A stretch of 64,000 bases of DNA from Lamellibrachia columna (GCA_963662155.1 OY759263.1:38766595-38830594); one strand, 5' to 3'; shown: positions 21,885 to 60,086, counted from the stretch's first letter. Program-made: numbers and translations. Notes: generated by a model from the sequence alone, not told the origin.

Positions 21885-24000
21885 AGCAGATGCTGATATG
21901 ACATATGATGAAGACTGGGTGCTGTACTGTATAAACCCTGGACCTCCAGTGGGTTCTTGCCTTGCAGCAGCATGAATGTCAGTGGTCCATGTCTGCATCG
22001 CTGTATCATGTGTCAACTGATAAGGGCTCAGTGGTCTTGTTTTACTAACGGGTGTTCTATTTATGTCTGTGAGTGGGACTAAGAAATGTCAAAAACAGCA
22101 TACCTTGCACATTTTTTTGGGTGCAAAATCAGAGCAGTAGGTAAGACAAAAGTCAAGGTGCATTTTCTGTGAAGTAAAAACAGGAAAGTCCTCACAAAAA
22201 AGACACCTCATGCCAATACAACTAATACTAATGAATTCATACTGATAAAAAACTGTAGTTATAAAATGTATTGGACATCACAAGTCCAAACCAAAAAGCC
22301 ATGTCATATATTATTTTGTTCAGTACTGCAATTTGTATAAAAATATACCTCATGTCATGTGTATATTGTGTGTTAAAGAAATGTCCTCTCCAAATTGCTA
22401 ATTTACAGCTTAACTTTGAAGTCATGCTCTTAAACTGTCAGTGTTAATGTAATATCATCTATAGTGTTGGAAAATAACATGAACCAATTAATTGGAACAC
22501 TTTGATTTTTGAGGTTAAAGCCACTCAATGATAATCACATTGAATTAATCGTACACAATGAATTGTTTGAATATGAGAGAAAATGTATTTTGGTAAAACC
22601 GAGATGACATGTGAAGAGGTGGATCATAGTTCAACAAATGTCAAACTGCCCAAGGTGGAGCAAACTGCATCATGTAGTTGTCCTCCTCCATTATTACGCA
22701 GAACTCGGTCTTACCAGCAGTCTTGGAGAGAGCCAGTCATGATAGGACATTGACATCACAAGTGCCTATCAAGAAGAGACCGACTGTCAAAATGAGAATA
22801 CACGAGTCGCTGCCACCAGTGTGGACAGTGGACTGAGGCACTTGACTTACAGCTATGGCAGGATGCCGCCAGTTTTCAAGTTGCAGTAAAGTATGTTGCG
22901 TGTATACCGGGTAAAGCTTCACAATTGCTTGCCCATACCAAAATAGGAATGGACACCTCGTTTGAAATACCTTCATGTATATTTAAAGTTATTGAAAAAA
23001 AGGTGTTGGTTAATTTTGCATAAGAATATTAGTCTGCCCCTATAAAAAAGGGGCTATGCATTCCAAAGGAATTTACAAAAAAGATCTGTTTTTTGCAATG
23101 GCAGTTGTTAATTTGGATATTCAGTGGAAAATGGCTGGCATGACTACTGTGTAAATGTCTTAACCAATATTGTATAGCCTCGAAACATAGGTATACACAC
23201 ACATACATTTGTGTTGACATTAAGCATATTTACTGAGATGTGGACCACATTCAATATTTTGTTAATGGTGGCACCTAATTTGCATATTTGGCAGTAGTGA
23301 AGTGTAGGATCATTTCTGAAACAATCAAATCAAATCGAAACATGGCCCTAAGCACCACATTTGTTGTGCTATTATCAATAATTATTACGATATTAATGTA
23401 AATGCACTTTTCTGTAACCTAATTTGTATATTTTGAAAAATGCAATACCTCCCTCCCAGAGAGATGACATAGCAGCCTGTGATACAGCGATAAGCATGAG
23501 TATGTGGACATAACTTTGGTCATCACTGGCAATCTAAGTTTGAGAATGTGCTGAACAAGTGTGCCAAATTTCATCAAAATAAGCCCTGGGGCCGTATGCA
23601 TGAAGGCCGGATAGCTCCCTTATCCGCGGTTATCTTCTATCCGGCGGTTAAAAGAAAATGACTGGTTGATTTCACACTGACTAAGTGGTGTATCCCACAC
23701 AGTAAATGCAGTCATAACCCACTCTGAATATTTTAATAAGATGGTTTTACTGTGCACATGGCAATACTGTAGTAGTGTTTGTGCATGCTTATAACAACAT
23801 AATAGCTTGCAATAGTAATGTGCAACATTATGTCTATTAACCTTGGGTTGTTAGGCAGGTCAGTTTGTTTATGCTATCAACAGTAACTTCGCGACTGGCC
23901 GTGATTCGTAAAAAGAATACTTGAGTATGGAATCAATTATACAGTAATTTAGCATGATTTTACATACAATAATTCTTGAAATAATATGGAGTCCTTATTT
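21885..24000. other. Intergenic / distal 3' region of CDK5RAP3
   Basis: No coding exon was recognised on either strand. The right part should contain the CDK5RAP3 3' UTR end. No canonical minus-strand AATAAA stands out, though a variant ATTAAA can be read at about 23730. Confidence 0.45.
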
Positions 24001-24004
24001 TGTT

Positions 24005-24119
24005 TACATTATTAAAGAACATACACTGGGGTCCTTTAAAAGAACATACACTGGGGTCCTTTAAAAGAGCATACACTGGGGTCCTTTAAAAGAGCATACA
24101 CTTGGGTCCTTTAAAAGAG
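24005..24119. repeat. 25-bp tandem repeat in CDK5RAP3 3' UTR
   Basis: Four to five units of GGGGTCCTTTAAAAGAACAT plus ACACT, ending about 26 bp beyond the CDK5RAP3 stop codon on the minus strand. Confidence 0.9.
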
Positions 24120-24144
24120 CTTGTATCACTGTCATGTACATTCA

Positions 24145-49161
<25,017 letters not shown>

Positions 49162-49169
49162 GTTTAGAC

Positions 49170-50100
49170 CTGCAAAAAAGCACAACAAAAGTATCAAATA
49201 ATCCACTACCAATGACCCGACTGTACAATTCAGTGTCAGTTAATTCTGCAACTGGAATAGTTTTCAATTCATATTTTATTTATGTAACTTATTTGGAAAT
49301 GCAATATGCAATTACAAAAGAATAAAAAAGTATTTAAATGCAGATATTGGTTTTGAAGGCAGCAGTAAATAAATATATTACAATGCAACAAAGTAGAAAA
49401 TGTATAGTTCCAAATCTGTAACCCTTGTTTCTGGGTACAACTAATAATAATAATAATATACTTTATTTATTCACCATCAAATCCAGGACTAGTGTCCCGT
49501 TCAAGGGTGATTACAAAATCGGCAAACTTCTAAGAAACATAAAGATGCTTTAAAGAGAAATAAATAAAAAGTAAAAAGAAAAATTAGGAAACAAAATGCT
49601 AGTATGTATACATACATATATATATATAAATAAACCTATGTATAGTAAAAATTACAGGGAAGTGCAATGATAAAGCAAATGATTTGCAAAAGTGCTGAAC
49701 AGCTGATCATATTGGATAATAAATAATAAAAGCTTAGATTATATAATCACTGTTTGTTTACAGTCCAAATGAGACATTTGGTCAGGAGAATTAAGATGAT
49801 GAAGTAAATGTGTTTGTGCTCATTACATCATCCATCTGTGTCAACTTTCATTGATGAATGAGGATGTATGCTAGTAATACATTTTTATTTTATTTTATTC
49901 ATATTGCAGTGAAGTAATCACAAATATTGTAGTAAAGTATTCACAAACATTGTAATAAAAGTATTCACTAATGTGTACAGGATAAAAAGGAAATACCCAC
50001 TATTACCTGTCAAACCAGAGATGACAGGTCCACTATCAATTAAAGTTAAGTTCCTGTATGTGAGCCCTGTAAATTCCAGTGAGTAATCCCATTGGTTAAC
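49170..50100. other. Upstream of CDK5RAP3 start codon; possible minus-strand retroposon 3' end
   Basis: (TAA)n at about 49442-49458 next to ACTTTATTTATTCACCATC and GGACTAGTGTCCCGTTCAAG reads on the minus strand like a retroposon 3' end with a (TTA)n tail. Otherwise AT-rich. Probably intron between a 5' UTR exon and the exon carrying the ATG. Confidence 0.4.
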
Positions 50101-50109
50101 AAACAAATG

Positions 50110-53100
50110 CTGCACCACCCTGAATCACTCACAGGTGTGTCCAGCAAACTACCACCCTGTATTACTCACAGGTGTGTCCAGCAAATTACCGACCTGTATC
50201 ACTCACAGGTGTGTCCAGCAAATTGCCACCCTGTATCACTCACAGGTGTGTCCAGCAAATTACCGACCTGTATCACTCACAGGTGTGTCCAGCAAATTAC
50301 CGACCTGTATCACTCACAGGTGTGTCCAGCAAACTACCACCCTGTATCACTCACAGGTGTGTCCAGCAAACTACCACCCTGTATTACTCACAGGTGTGTC
50401 CAGCAAACTACCACCCTGTATCACTCACAGGTGTGTCCAGCAAATTACCGACCTGTATCACTCACAGGTGTGTCAAGCAAATTACCGACCTGTATTACTC
50501 ACAGGTGTGTCCAGCAAACTACCACCCTGTATTACTCACAGGTGTGTCCAGCAAATTACCGACCTGTATCACTCACAGGTGTGTCAAGCAAATTACCGAC
50601 CTGTATCACTCACAGGTGTGTCCAGCAAATTACCGACCTGTATCACTCACAGGTGTGTCCAGCAAATTACCGACTTGTATCACTCACAGGTGTGTCCAGC
50701 AAATTACCACCCTGCATCACTCACAGGTGTGTCCAGCAAATTACCACCCTGTATCACTCACAGGTGTGTCCAACAAATTACCGACCTGAATCACTCACAG
50801 GTGTGTCCAGCAAACTACCACCCTGTATCACTCACAGGTGTGTCCAGCAAATTACCGACCTGTATCACTCACAGGTGTGTCCAGCAAATTACCGACCTGT
50901 ATCACTCACAGGTGTGTCCAGCAAACTACCACCCTGTATCACTCACAGGTGTGTCCAGCAAACTACCACCCTGTATTACTCACAGGTGTGTCCAGCAAAC
51001 TACCACCCTGTATCACTCACAGGTGTGTCCAGCAAATTACCGACCTGTATCACTCACAGGTGTGTCAAGCAAATTACCGACCTGTATTACTCACAGGTGT
51101 GTCCAGCAAACTACCACCCTGTATTACTCACAGGTGTGTCCAGCAAATTACCGACCTGTATCACTCACAGGTGTGTCAAGCAAATTACCGACCTGTATCA
51201 CTCACAGGTGTGTCCAGCAAATTACCGACCTGTATCACTCACAGGTGTGTCCAGCAAATTACCGACCTGTATCACTCACAGGTGTGTCCAGCAAATTACC
51301 GACTTGTATCACTCACAGGTGTGTCCAGCAAATTACCACCCTGCATCACTCACAGGTGTGTCCAGCAAATTACCACCCTGTATCACTCACAGGTGTGTCC
51401 AACAAATTACCGACCTGAATCACTCACAGGTGTGTCCAGCAAACTACCACCCTGTATCACTCACAGGTGTGTCCAGCAAATTACCGACCTGTATCACTCA
51501 CAGGTGTGTCCAGCAAATTACCGACCTGTATCACTCACAGGTGTGTCCAGCAAACTACCACCCTGTATCACTCACAGGTGTGTCCAGCAAACTACCACCC
51601 TGTATTACTCACAGGTGTGTCCAGCAAACTACCACCCTGTATCACTCACAGGTGTGTCCAGCAAATTACCGACCTGTATCACTCACAGGTGTGTCAAGCA
51701 AATTACCGACCTGTATTACTCACAGGTGTGTCCAGCAAACTACCACCCTGTATTACTCACAGGTGTGTCCAGCAAATTACCGACCTGTATCACTCACAGG
51801 TGTGTCAAGCAAATTACCGACCTGTATCACTCACAGGTGTGTCCAGCAAATTACCGACCTGTATCACTCACAGGTGTGTCCAGCAAATTACCGACCTGTA
51901 TCACTCACAGGTGTGTCCAGCAAATTACCACCCTGTATCACTCACAGGTGTGTCCAACAAATTACCGGCCTGTATCACTCACAGGTGTGTCCAGCAAACT
52001 ACCACCCTGTATCACTCACAAGTGTGTCCAGCAAACTACCACCCTGCATCACTCACAGGTGTGTCCAGCAAACTACCACCCTGTATTACTCACAGGTGTG
52101 TCCAGCAAACTACCACCCTGTATTACTCACAGGTGTGTCCAGCAAATTACCGACCTGTATCACTCACAGGTGTGTCAAGCAAACTACCACCCTGTATCAC
52201 TCACAGGTGTGTCCAGCAAATTACCGACCTGTATCACTCACAGGTGTGTCCAGCAAACTACCACCCTGTATCACTCACAAGTGTGTCCAGCAAACTACCA
52301 CCCTGCATCACTCACAGGTGTGTCCAGCAAACTACCACCCTGTATTACTCACAGGTGTGTCCAGCAAACTACCACCCTGTATTACTCACAGGTGTGTCCA
52401 GCAAATTACCGACCTGTATCACTCACAGGTGTGTCAAGCAAACTACCACCCTGTATCACTCACAGGTGTGTCCAGCAAATTACCGACCTGTATCACTCAC
52501 AGGTGTGTCCAGCAAATTACCGACCTGTATCACTCACAAATGTGTCCAGCAAACTACCACCCTGCATCACTCACAGGTGTGTCCAGCAAACTACCACCCT
52601 GTATTACTCACAGGTGTGTCCAGCAAACTACCACCCTGTATTACTCACAGGTGTGTCCAGCAAATTACCGACCTGTATCACTCACAGGTGTGTCAAGCAA
52701 ACTACCACCCTGTATCACTCACAGGTGTGTCCAGCAAATTACCGACCTGTATCACTCACAGGTGTGTCCAGCAAATTACCGACCTGTATTACTCACAGGT
52801 GTGTCCAGCAAACTACCACCCTGTATCACTCACAGGTGTGTCCAGCAAATTACCGACCTGTATCACTCACAGGTGTGTCCAACAAACTACCGCCCTATAT
52901 CACTTACAGGTGTGTCCAGCAAACAACCACCCTGTATCACTCACAGGTATGTACAGCAAACTACCACCCTGTATCACTCACAGGTGTGTCCAGCAAACTA
53001 CCACCCTGTATCATTCATAGGTGTGTCCAGCAACCTACTGCCCTGTATCACTCACTGGTGTGTACAGCAAACTACCACCCTGTATCACTCACAGGTGTGT

Positions 53101-53205
53101 CCAGCAAACTACCACCCTGTATCACTCACAGGTGTGTCCAGCAAACTACCACCCATGTATCACTCACAGGTGTGTCCAGCAAACTACCACCCAGTATCAC
53201 CCATG
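50110..53205. repeat. 37-bp minisatellite, ~84 copies
   Basis: Unit TGTATCACTCACAGGTGTG, TCCAGCAAATTACCGACC, with AAACTACCACCC as the main variant. It shows block-wise higher-order repeats (a pattern near 50.3-50.8 kb recurs at 50.9-51.4 and 51.5-51.9 kb). Since 37 is not a multiple of three and the unit lacks stops, all three forward frames stay open (up to 1055 codons). There is no plausible protein. The minus strand of every unit contains CCTGTGAGTGAT, a good 5' splice-site match. Confidence 0.97.
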
Positions 53206-53259
53206 GCAGACAGAAATAAAATGTTATCAGTTTTGAACTTTCTAAAAAGTGTAACATAA

Positions 53260-53500
53260 AGCACGTGAACGGCTTCCATGGAAGCACTAGCCGCAGTGTC
53301 GTTATTTGCCATTGATGTCAAGCTTAACAATATAGTCTTATAGATCGACAGTATTCGTTATTCTGCCACCGATAAAATTTGTCGAATCACGACCATATAT
53401 GCTAAAAAAGTTCAAAAAACATTATTATGAAAAAATTTCAACTTGTAAAAAAGATAAACCTGTCTTTTATTAGTCCCATCTTTCTCAGACATTTCTCAGA
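53260..53500. other. Short GC-richer segment beside the 37-bp array
   Basis: Contains GCACGTGAAC with a CACGTG E-box. On the minus strand, ATGGCAAATAACGACACTGC starts an open stretch. It could be promoter or 5' UTR-exon DNA for CDK5RAP3, but no donor was identified. Confidence 0.3.
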
Positions 53501-54260
53501 CGGGCCCCTGGCTAAGGGCCTAATTCATGGGTGTGTACAGCAAACTTATGGAACACACTGTCTTGAAACACCTCCTCACCTCAAGGCAAACATTATGGAT
53601 TTCGCCAAAGCATTTGATAAAGTACCTCACCAATGATTCACACAGAAGCTAACAAACTATGGAATTGCTGGGCCAGTGACCAACTGGGTTGAATATTTCT
53701 TGAAGGAAAGAAAACAACACTGGCTTGTGATGGTGAATACCCTGACTGGGCTCCTGTTATCAATAGAGACCCTCAAGTTTCAGTAGTTGCCGCATCCTCT
53801 TTCTGATATATATATATAAATGACCTACCTGATAGCTTCAAATAATTTCCTGACTTTTTGCTGATAAGACAATTGTCTACTTGAGAATATCCAAACAAGC
53901 CACTTGGGAAGAAACTTGGCAAAATGGAATTCCATCCCCATAATTACAGGAAGCTGGAACCCAAAGTATAACCTGAAGTCAATATACTAGTAAATTATGA
54001 CCCCCGCAGTCACATACTCTAAGAGGACAAATCTAAATATTATGGCATTACAATCAATAAAATACTGACCTGGAATGACCACACTGATTGTATCACTAAA
54101 AAGCCAACCCATTTCTAGCTTTCCTGTGGACAGATTGCCAGGCTGGGCAACAACACATCAAAACCAGGGTTTATCAGGCTCATATTGTCAAACCCTAACT
54201 GGAGTACACCTTTGTGGGTCAAATATTGAATATTGTCAAAATTTAGCTAAAATGTGGTTC
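53500..54260 (+). mobile_element. LINE reverse-transcriptase remnant
   Basis: Plus-strand frames with several breaks read IMDFAKAFDKVPHQ (53597-53636), then KLTNYGIAGPVTNWVEYFLK, and later a decayed catalytic box (FADKTIVYLR). Homologous to the palm region of the LINE at 1.4-3.3 kb but from a different, older copy. Confidence 0.82.
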
Positions 54261-54580
54261 AATTGTGACTTAATAAAACACATAAAATAATTAATTTTAC
54301 CATTTTTGTGATGTGAGTTTGACATATTATGCTTTAAGTAATATGAACATATTAAATTGCAATATGCCTGCAAGTTTTATATTTGAATAGCAGATCAATC
54401 TTGTTATGTCAGAAAGACATACCTGTTATGTCAGAAAGAGAACTAGGCAAGCATAGGAATAGGTATATACAAATATATCTCCATTTGGCCAGTGAATATT
54501 GCCAGTCTACAGCCCCCATGACGTAGGGTTATCTAACAGTATGGTGCACAGGTGCGGCCCATGAAATTAAGATGGCAGAG

Positions 54581-55471
54581 ACTATTCACAGAGCAGCTCT
54601 GCGAATAGTGGCCAAAATGTTTCTTATTTGCAGAGCAGCTCTGCAAATTACAGCACAAAAATCTCTTATTAGCAGAGCAGCTCAGCAAATTACGGCACAA
54701 AAATCTTTTATTAGCAGAGCAGAAGAGCAAATTACGGCAACAATTGGTCTTATTTGCAAAGCAGCTCATTTTATTTGCAGAGCAGCTCTGCAAATTACGG
54801 CAAGTTATTGTAGGAGGACTCATTACGGAGACAAACCTTTCAACCTACGCTAGTCTAAAAGTATGGCAATCATTCTGCACATGCTTTTTGATTATCTGTT
54901 AAGTGAACCATACATTTTTCAGCAATATATAGAGGGAGGTTGGCACCCCTGCCACATTGCGGTATAGGGAATAGTATATATTATACATATGGTATAGATA
55001 TGAATGAACACCAGGCAACAATGTAGTGAACAACCAAGAGTGTTTTATCAATGTAAGCGTATTTAATTTTAATGTTGTACTGGGTGCTGTTGGATGTCAG
55101 CAACTTGTTCTCAGCCACAACAGTCCTTGAATTGACACAACAGAATTGATTGTGGTGATCCTTCGAATATTCTTCTAGTGTAGCCTGGAAACAATTCCAT
55201 GTGTCAAAGGTAGTGCCTTCTTGCAAAAGAAAAGATGCTCCATTGTTAAATCATAGCATATATATCCATATGTTGAAAAAAAGCAATAAAACACGTCATG
55301 CATAGAGCCGAGGCAAGCATCGTCTGAAAACCCCATTGTGAACGAAAGACCACGATGCTCAAACTGCATTCTGCACATGCACAAAAAAATGGTGTATGGT
55401 GATTGGTTGATTTCTGCTCTGCGAGTAAGAAAAAGTTTGGCCGTTATTCGCAGAGCTGCTCTGCAAATAGC
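54581..55471. mobile_element. Candidate palindromic TIR element with 42-bp subterminal repeats
   Basis: Arms 54581-54616 and 55436-55471 are inverted copies containing GAGCAGCTCTGCGAATA. Each arm is itself nearly palindromic. The left arm is followed by about four 42-bp repeats (GCAGAGCAGCTCTGCAAATT, ACGGCACAAAAATC). No transposase or clear target duplication is visible. Confidence 0.5.
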
Positions 55472-55489
55472 CAGTGCGAATTAAGATGT

Positions 55490-56550
55490 GTGCTCAATAA
55501 GGTTTTCCTAGTAAACCACTGGTATGTTAATCTTAAATGTAGCTGTGAATGGTTATGTTTTAATAACTCTTATATTTGAATTGGCCCAAAATATGGCTTA
55601 AAGTTAAGCAAGTGACAAGTTTGCTAAAAAAAACGTACATTTTCGGAGGCATGTAATATGAAAGCTTCTTGCCTACGATGCTGCTAGCCACACCTGAGGC
55701 ATGCAAAGAGCTGCAATGGGGCCCCCTGCACTGCCTCTGGCAACGAAACAGCTGATCGACATCTGATTGTGATCCAAACATCTACTCCACTCCAGGGGCA
55801 GTTCAGTGGTAAGACTACAGTTGACCTTCCTGTTTATTGTTTCACATAAATGTAGGACATATTAAATTGTGATATGTGAATTTAAACAATTCATATGATG
55901 TGACATAAGAGTAATTGAGCAGGTATATTCACAGGTTTGTTTGTAGAAGCTATTGGCTGTAAAAATAGTGCATTTTTTTAAGAGTTTAACAGGCGGAGGG
56001 ATTTATGGGAAATTTTCTGCATGGGCATCGCACGTCGGGGCGTTTTAAAAGAGCTGGACTGGAGTGGAACTGGAGGTATGTGATTTTGACAAAACTTGGT
56101 CAGCATGTCAATGAGTAGGCAAAAATGTTCGCCCCGCTCTTCGTCTCTGGGGCGAAAGTCCTGAGGGGCATTTGCTAACTCGCCGTTTTGGCAGTTCCGT
56201 AGCCATTTGGCTACGGAACTAATAACTTAAGTTTTAAAACCGATACGCACTAACTGTTTCACATGTGTATTCCGTGACATACAACCGACGATTGGGCGTC
56301 AAGAAACTGAAGAAATGTGCTCCAAATAATTACTTATGAGTACTTTTATCGGTGACATAGAAAACATTTCACAATTAGCCGCCATACTGTGCACGTGATG
56401 TTGCCTTTGCGTCACATGATCAAACGTGATTTCGTGTAGAATGAGGCCAGAATGGGCCAGCAGCACAGACATAAATAAAACACCCATTAGTAAGTTAGTA
56501 GTTTATAGGGGCATTATTAATGATGTAACTCTATGGCTAGCAGACGGCAA
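55490..56550. other. No gene recognised
   Basis: A short hairpin GTTCCGTAGCCA / TGGCTACGGAAC lies at about 56195-56220. Nothing else was recognised. Confidence 0.45.
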
Positions 56551-56559
56551 TTCTTAGCG

Positions 56560-56876
56560 TAAGGTAGGTAAAGTCATCCCCCAGGCATTACGCCTTAGGA
56601 AGCCATGAAGGCTTATATGGCCAGTGCTTAAACCTGGTTTCTGTAGTGCGAAGCAACTTAGAGTGCAGTTATACTGACTCTCCTGGACGGGACACTAGTC
56701 CATCGCAGGTACCTTCCAAACAGTGTTTGTACTCATTTGCAGCTGAGTAGACTGAGGCAAAGTAAAAACGAAATTGCCTAAGCTTCGAAAACGAACCGTG
56801 CCCAGTGTGGGTCTTGAACTCACAACCCTCGAATTTAGAGTCCAACACCTTAACCACTAGGCCACGGCTGCCCCCT
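56560..56876 (-). mobile_element. tRNA-derived SINE
   Basis: The minus strand starts GCAGCCGTGGCCTAGTGGTT (A box TGGCCTAGTGG), then has a B box GAGTTCAAGACC about 35 bp later, both matching tRNA promoter consensus, followed by about 220 bp of non-tRNA body. The anticodon-loop region and absence of a full cloverleaf in context favour a SINE over a functional tRNA. The body shares GGGACACTAGTCC with 49490. Confidence 0.72.
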
Positions 56877-57199
56877 TATATAGATCTATGGAAATCCTGC
56901 GTGCTGTTCTCGCTCACAACAACATCCGGTTATATACAAACCTTGACAAGCACATGCGTTCTGACAAAAAGGTAATAATTTCACACTTTTTCATGGTTAT
57001 TGTCAGGTAACTTTAGTGATATACATATAAGAATGCATACAGACACGAAAGACGTGTTTATTGCTCTGTTTATGGCGTTTTTGTAAGGTTTCACGTTTCA
57101 TGAAAATACTTAAGCTTTTGATGAACGAGACCTTCGCCCCTACTACAGCAACAGCCAGATAGAAAAACATTGTAGGGCGATTGACTTTGCCTAGTCAAT

Positions 57200-57440
57200 G
57201 AGATGATGGCAGTTATTGTGAAAAAATTCAGAATTTTTGATGGTCACGTTTTCTTCTTCTTCTTCTTCTTCCTGTCAAGGACTGTGCTCCTTAAGAGCGT
57301 TGTAAGTCCTGCTCGGCGCCTCTCACGCGCCGGGAATTGGTGGGTTAGAGATAGAGACCACCACTCGTTGAGTCCACGACAGGTTACACATTTACCCCCT
57401 GTGTGGGATCTTTTACTTCCCCTGGCATAGACACCAGGTA
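57200..57440. repeat. Possible SINE-like dispersed repeat with (TTC)n end
   Basis: Begins with (TTC)n at about 57250-57272, then GGACTGTGCTCCTTAAGAGC and a GC-rich body ending near CACCAGGTAGG. The tail plus compact body suggests a retroposon on the minus strand with a (GAA)n end. Family unknown. Confidence 0.35.
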
Positions 57441-58430
57441 GGTTCTTATAATCAGGCAAAACGTTAATATGGCCACCAATGCAATTTTCTACTGTGATCT
57501 TCCTCTTTCAGTGGCACTGGCAGCGCCAGTGGCAGTGCCAGTGACCAATCTCAAACGAATCGAGATTCGAGTCGGTTGGTATAGTATAGGGTACACAGCT
57601 GTTAACTTCCGTTGTGTTCGTCAGTTGTTAACAATGCCAAACAAAATATACACATGGTTGTGATGTAATAACTGTTTACAAGACCAACTTATAATTACAA
57701 AATATACCAACGTTCGTAGCCAATAACTATGGTAATACCCGACACCAAGACGTGACAGCCACACGTTTCCACCGGAAGTAGTAACGACTAAGGTTGACGT
57801 TATGTAAATTGATGAGATTGGTTAGTTCGCCGATAAATACGTCATCAAGAGGTTAAGGGGTCATTAAAACAGGCACAACAAATTGCTTTGTACACTTGCA
57901 CCAGAGGACACCACTAGTTGGCAGTGCCTGCGCTAGACTTTGCCTATGCCTGCGCGTGCATGTCAGTGGTGCGTGCAGTGTTTTTTTGTGGGGGGGGGGT
58001 GCACTGAGCCATGGCCCCCTTTGGCATAATTTGTTTTCGTACGTAACCTGTTGCACCACGATATGGTAGCATGGTAAGCTAATTACCCCCCCCCCGCCAT
58101 TTGGGAGATCCTAGAGTCGAGATATAGGGGCTTTCGTGTGCGAGTGGTTTTTAAACAACTCTTTTAAAATAGGCAACATCATTATACGTTTTAACTGTTC
58201 ATTTTCGTATTGCCTTGGTACTATTGACCTGGGGTAGCTATATATTGATTGGCCTGACGGTAGCCATATTGGCCAAAACAGCAATCCCTGGCTGCCCAAA
58301 GACCAATATATATATAGGCCTATCAAGCCAAGGCAATATACCCCTACTCATGAACAATTCATAAAATATGTTATTAATTGACAATGCTACACTATCACGA
58401 GTATCTATACTATGGATATTAAAATCACTT
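57440..58430. other. No gene recognised
   Basis: Contains short C and G homopolymers (57989-57998 and 58086-58095). Confidence 0.4.
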
Positions 58431-58433
58431 TCG

Positions 58434-58466
<33 letters not shown>

Positions 58467-58492
58467 GCGCGCGTGCGTGCTTGCGTGGTTGC
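58434..58492. repeat. (GCGT)n microsatellite
   Basis: About 13 units, with a central (GC)n patch. Confidence 0.95.
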
Positions 58493-58513
58493 GTGACCCA
58501 TCGACTACAATTC

Positions 58514-59541
58514 CGGTAGGTTACGGTAGGGCAATTAACCTCCGTAGGGTAAGACGCCCGGCCCCTCATATTTCCAACAATATACGCGCTTGCTGTCTGT
58601 CTCTTGTGGATGAATGTAATGCTGCTACCTAGTACCTATTCTACTAAAAAGCACATGCAGATGAAATAGACAGTTGGGAAAAAATCTGCATTTACAATTT
58701 GTCTGCATGGCTGATGTAAACATTTTATATTTGCAATGTTGTGCTGAAACACACAGATCACGTTTACCATAATGAAACCTGTTTTATATTCATCCTTAGT
58801 GTATGCAATTCCATTTATTGTTACAAAATGTACTCACTAATTAGTATTAGCGCGGGAATTAAGAGATGTCTACATCATGTCTACGGGGGGGGGGGGGGGG
58901 GCAAGACGCCCCTAGCTTACAGTGTTAAGAAGCCCCCGGTGGCGTGTTGTACCCACACGATTTTTTTCGTTAATTCATAGTCGTAATTAAGAAGTGGAAA
59001 ATGTTTTTGCTTTGATAAAAACTACGTCTTTTCAAATGTATGGTGCACCAGCAACGAAGAGAAAGCGTGGAACATCGTATGTCACATGCGGCAAGCCCTT
59101 GAACTGTATATATCGGGAGGTGTGGGTACAGTTTCAGTTGTACAATGACGCCACGAGAACGTTGTTTTATTTGCCCTAACAGCGAGTTGATGCATGTCTG
59201 GATAAAATAAAACGCATTGTTTTTTTATAGTTAGCAATAGTTTGTTTAATTTAAATATTCGTATGTGGAGCAAGACGGTTACTGTTACTGTTACTGTTAT
59301 GGGGTAATACGTCCCCGGGGGTTTCTTGCCCCATAGGAGGGGGCAAGACGCGCCTTCTGTATAATATTTAATTAACATTCTTTGGTGTTATCAATCGTCA
59401 CTAATGTTTTGGTAATATATACTACGACCACACAAAGCGATCGTATGTCTGCATAAATACCTCAAAGTAATACGTGTATGAATAACTGTAGCCATTTTCC
59501 CTTGGGGGGGGTCCTTGCTCCACCCTACCCTACCTGGAAGT
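58514..59541. mobile_element. Candidate degenerate element with GGGCAAGACGCC motifs
   Basis: GGGTAAGACGCCCGG (58546), GGGCAAGACGCCCC (58900) and GGGGCAAGACGCGCC (59340) recur. The ends TAGGTTACGGTAGGGCAA (58516) and, inverted, AGGTAGGGTAGGGTGGAGCA (59541) are loosely alike. A 17-G run is at 58885-58901. No coding sequence. Weak evidence. Confidence 0.3.
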
Positions 59542-60086
59542 AGTTTATCCTGTGGAATTCTGAATTTGTTGGTATGAAATGAGTCAAATTAAATCAATAT
59601 AGTACACTGATAATTAAACTTCTACGCTACACAAATTAAGGTACCCCAGATTAGAATGAACGTAAAAAACAGAATGCCTGTTTCAAAATATATGGTATTT
59701 TATCATGGAATACGATGGTATATGTTCACAAGGGATGTAACCCGCACGCACGAACGCATATAAACACGTACGCACGCGCACGAATGTTGAAAAAAGTTTG
59801 CACGTTTAAAGTCTTACATAACATATTAAAAAGTTCTACCGAAAGAAAAGCTATGTACGTATACGTGGTGCCGCTGGAGTGCAGTCTGTAATGTGGTTGG
59901 TTCGTTGGTGGTCAGCTCGGGAAATCGAAAGTCTCACGATACGCAACTAGTCATGTCACATGGAAGCTATAGTGGCTTAAATTGTCGAAAACCGTACTTG
60001 ATAATGATGGCGATGCTAAAAATTTCAGCGTACGGCCTACCCGGCCAGAACTTTAACATCACCTAGAATTAACCGTTGCACCACAC

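Noticed and set aside
50110..53205. T-box / E-box enhancer array (AGGTGTG and CAGGTG in each unit)
   Set aside because: The motifs are short and follow from the repeat; nothing else indicates regulatory function.
50092..53259. 1055-codon open frame (and two overlapping long frames)
   Set aside because: It is a stop-free 37-bp tandem repeat read in all three frames; the translation is a 37-residue cycle with no signal peptide or domain, and copy sequence drifts without respect to codons.
56790..56876. Functional tRNA gene
   Set aside because: A and B boxes are present, but the sequence continues into a SINE body and I could not fold a complete cloverleaf with acceptor stem.
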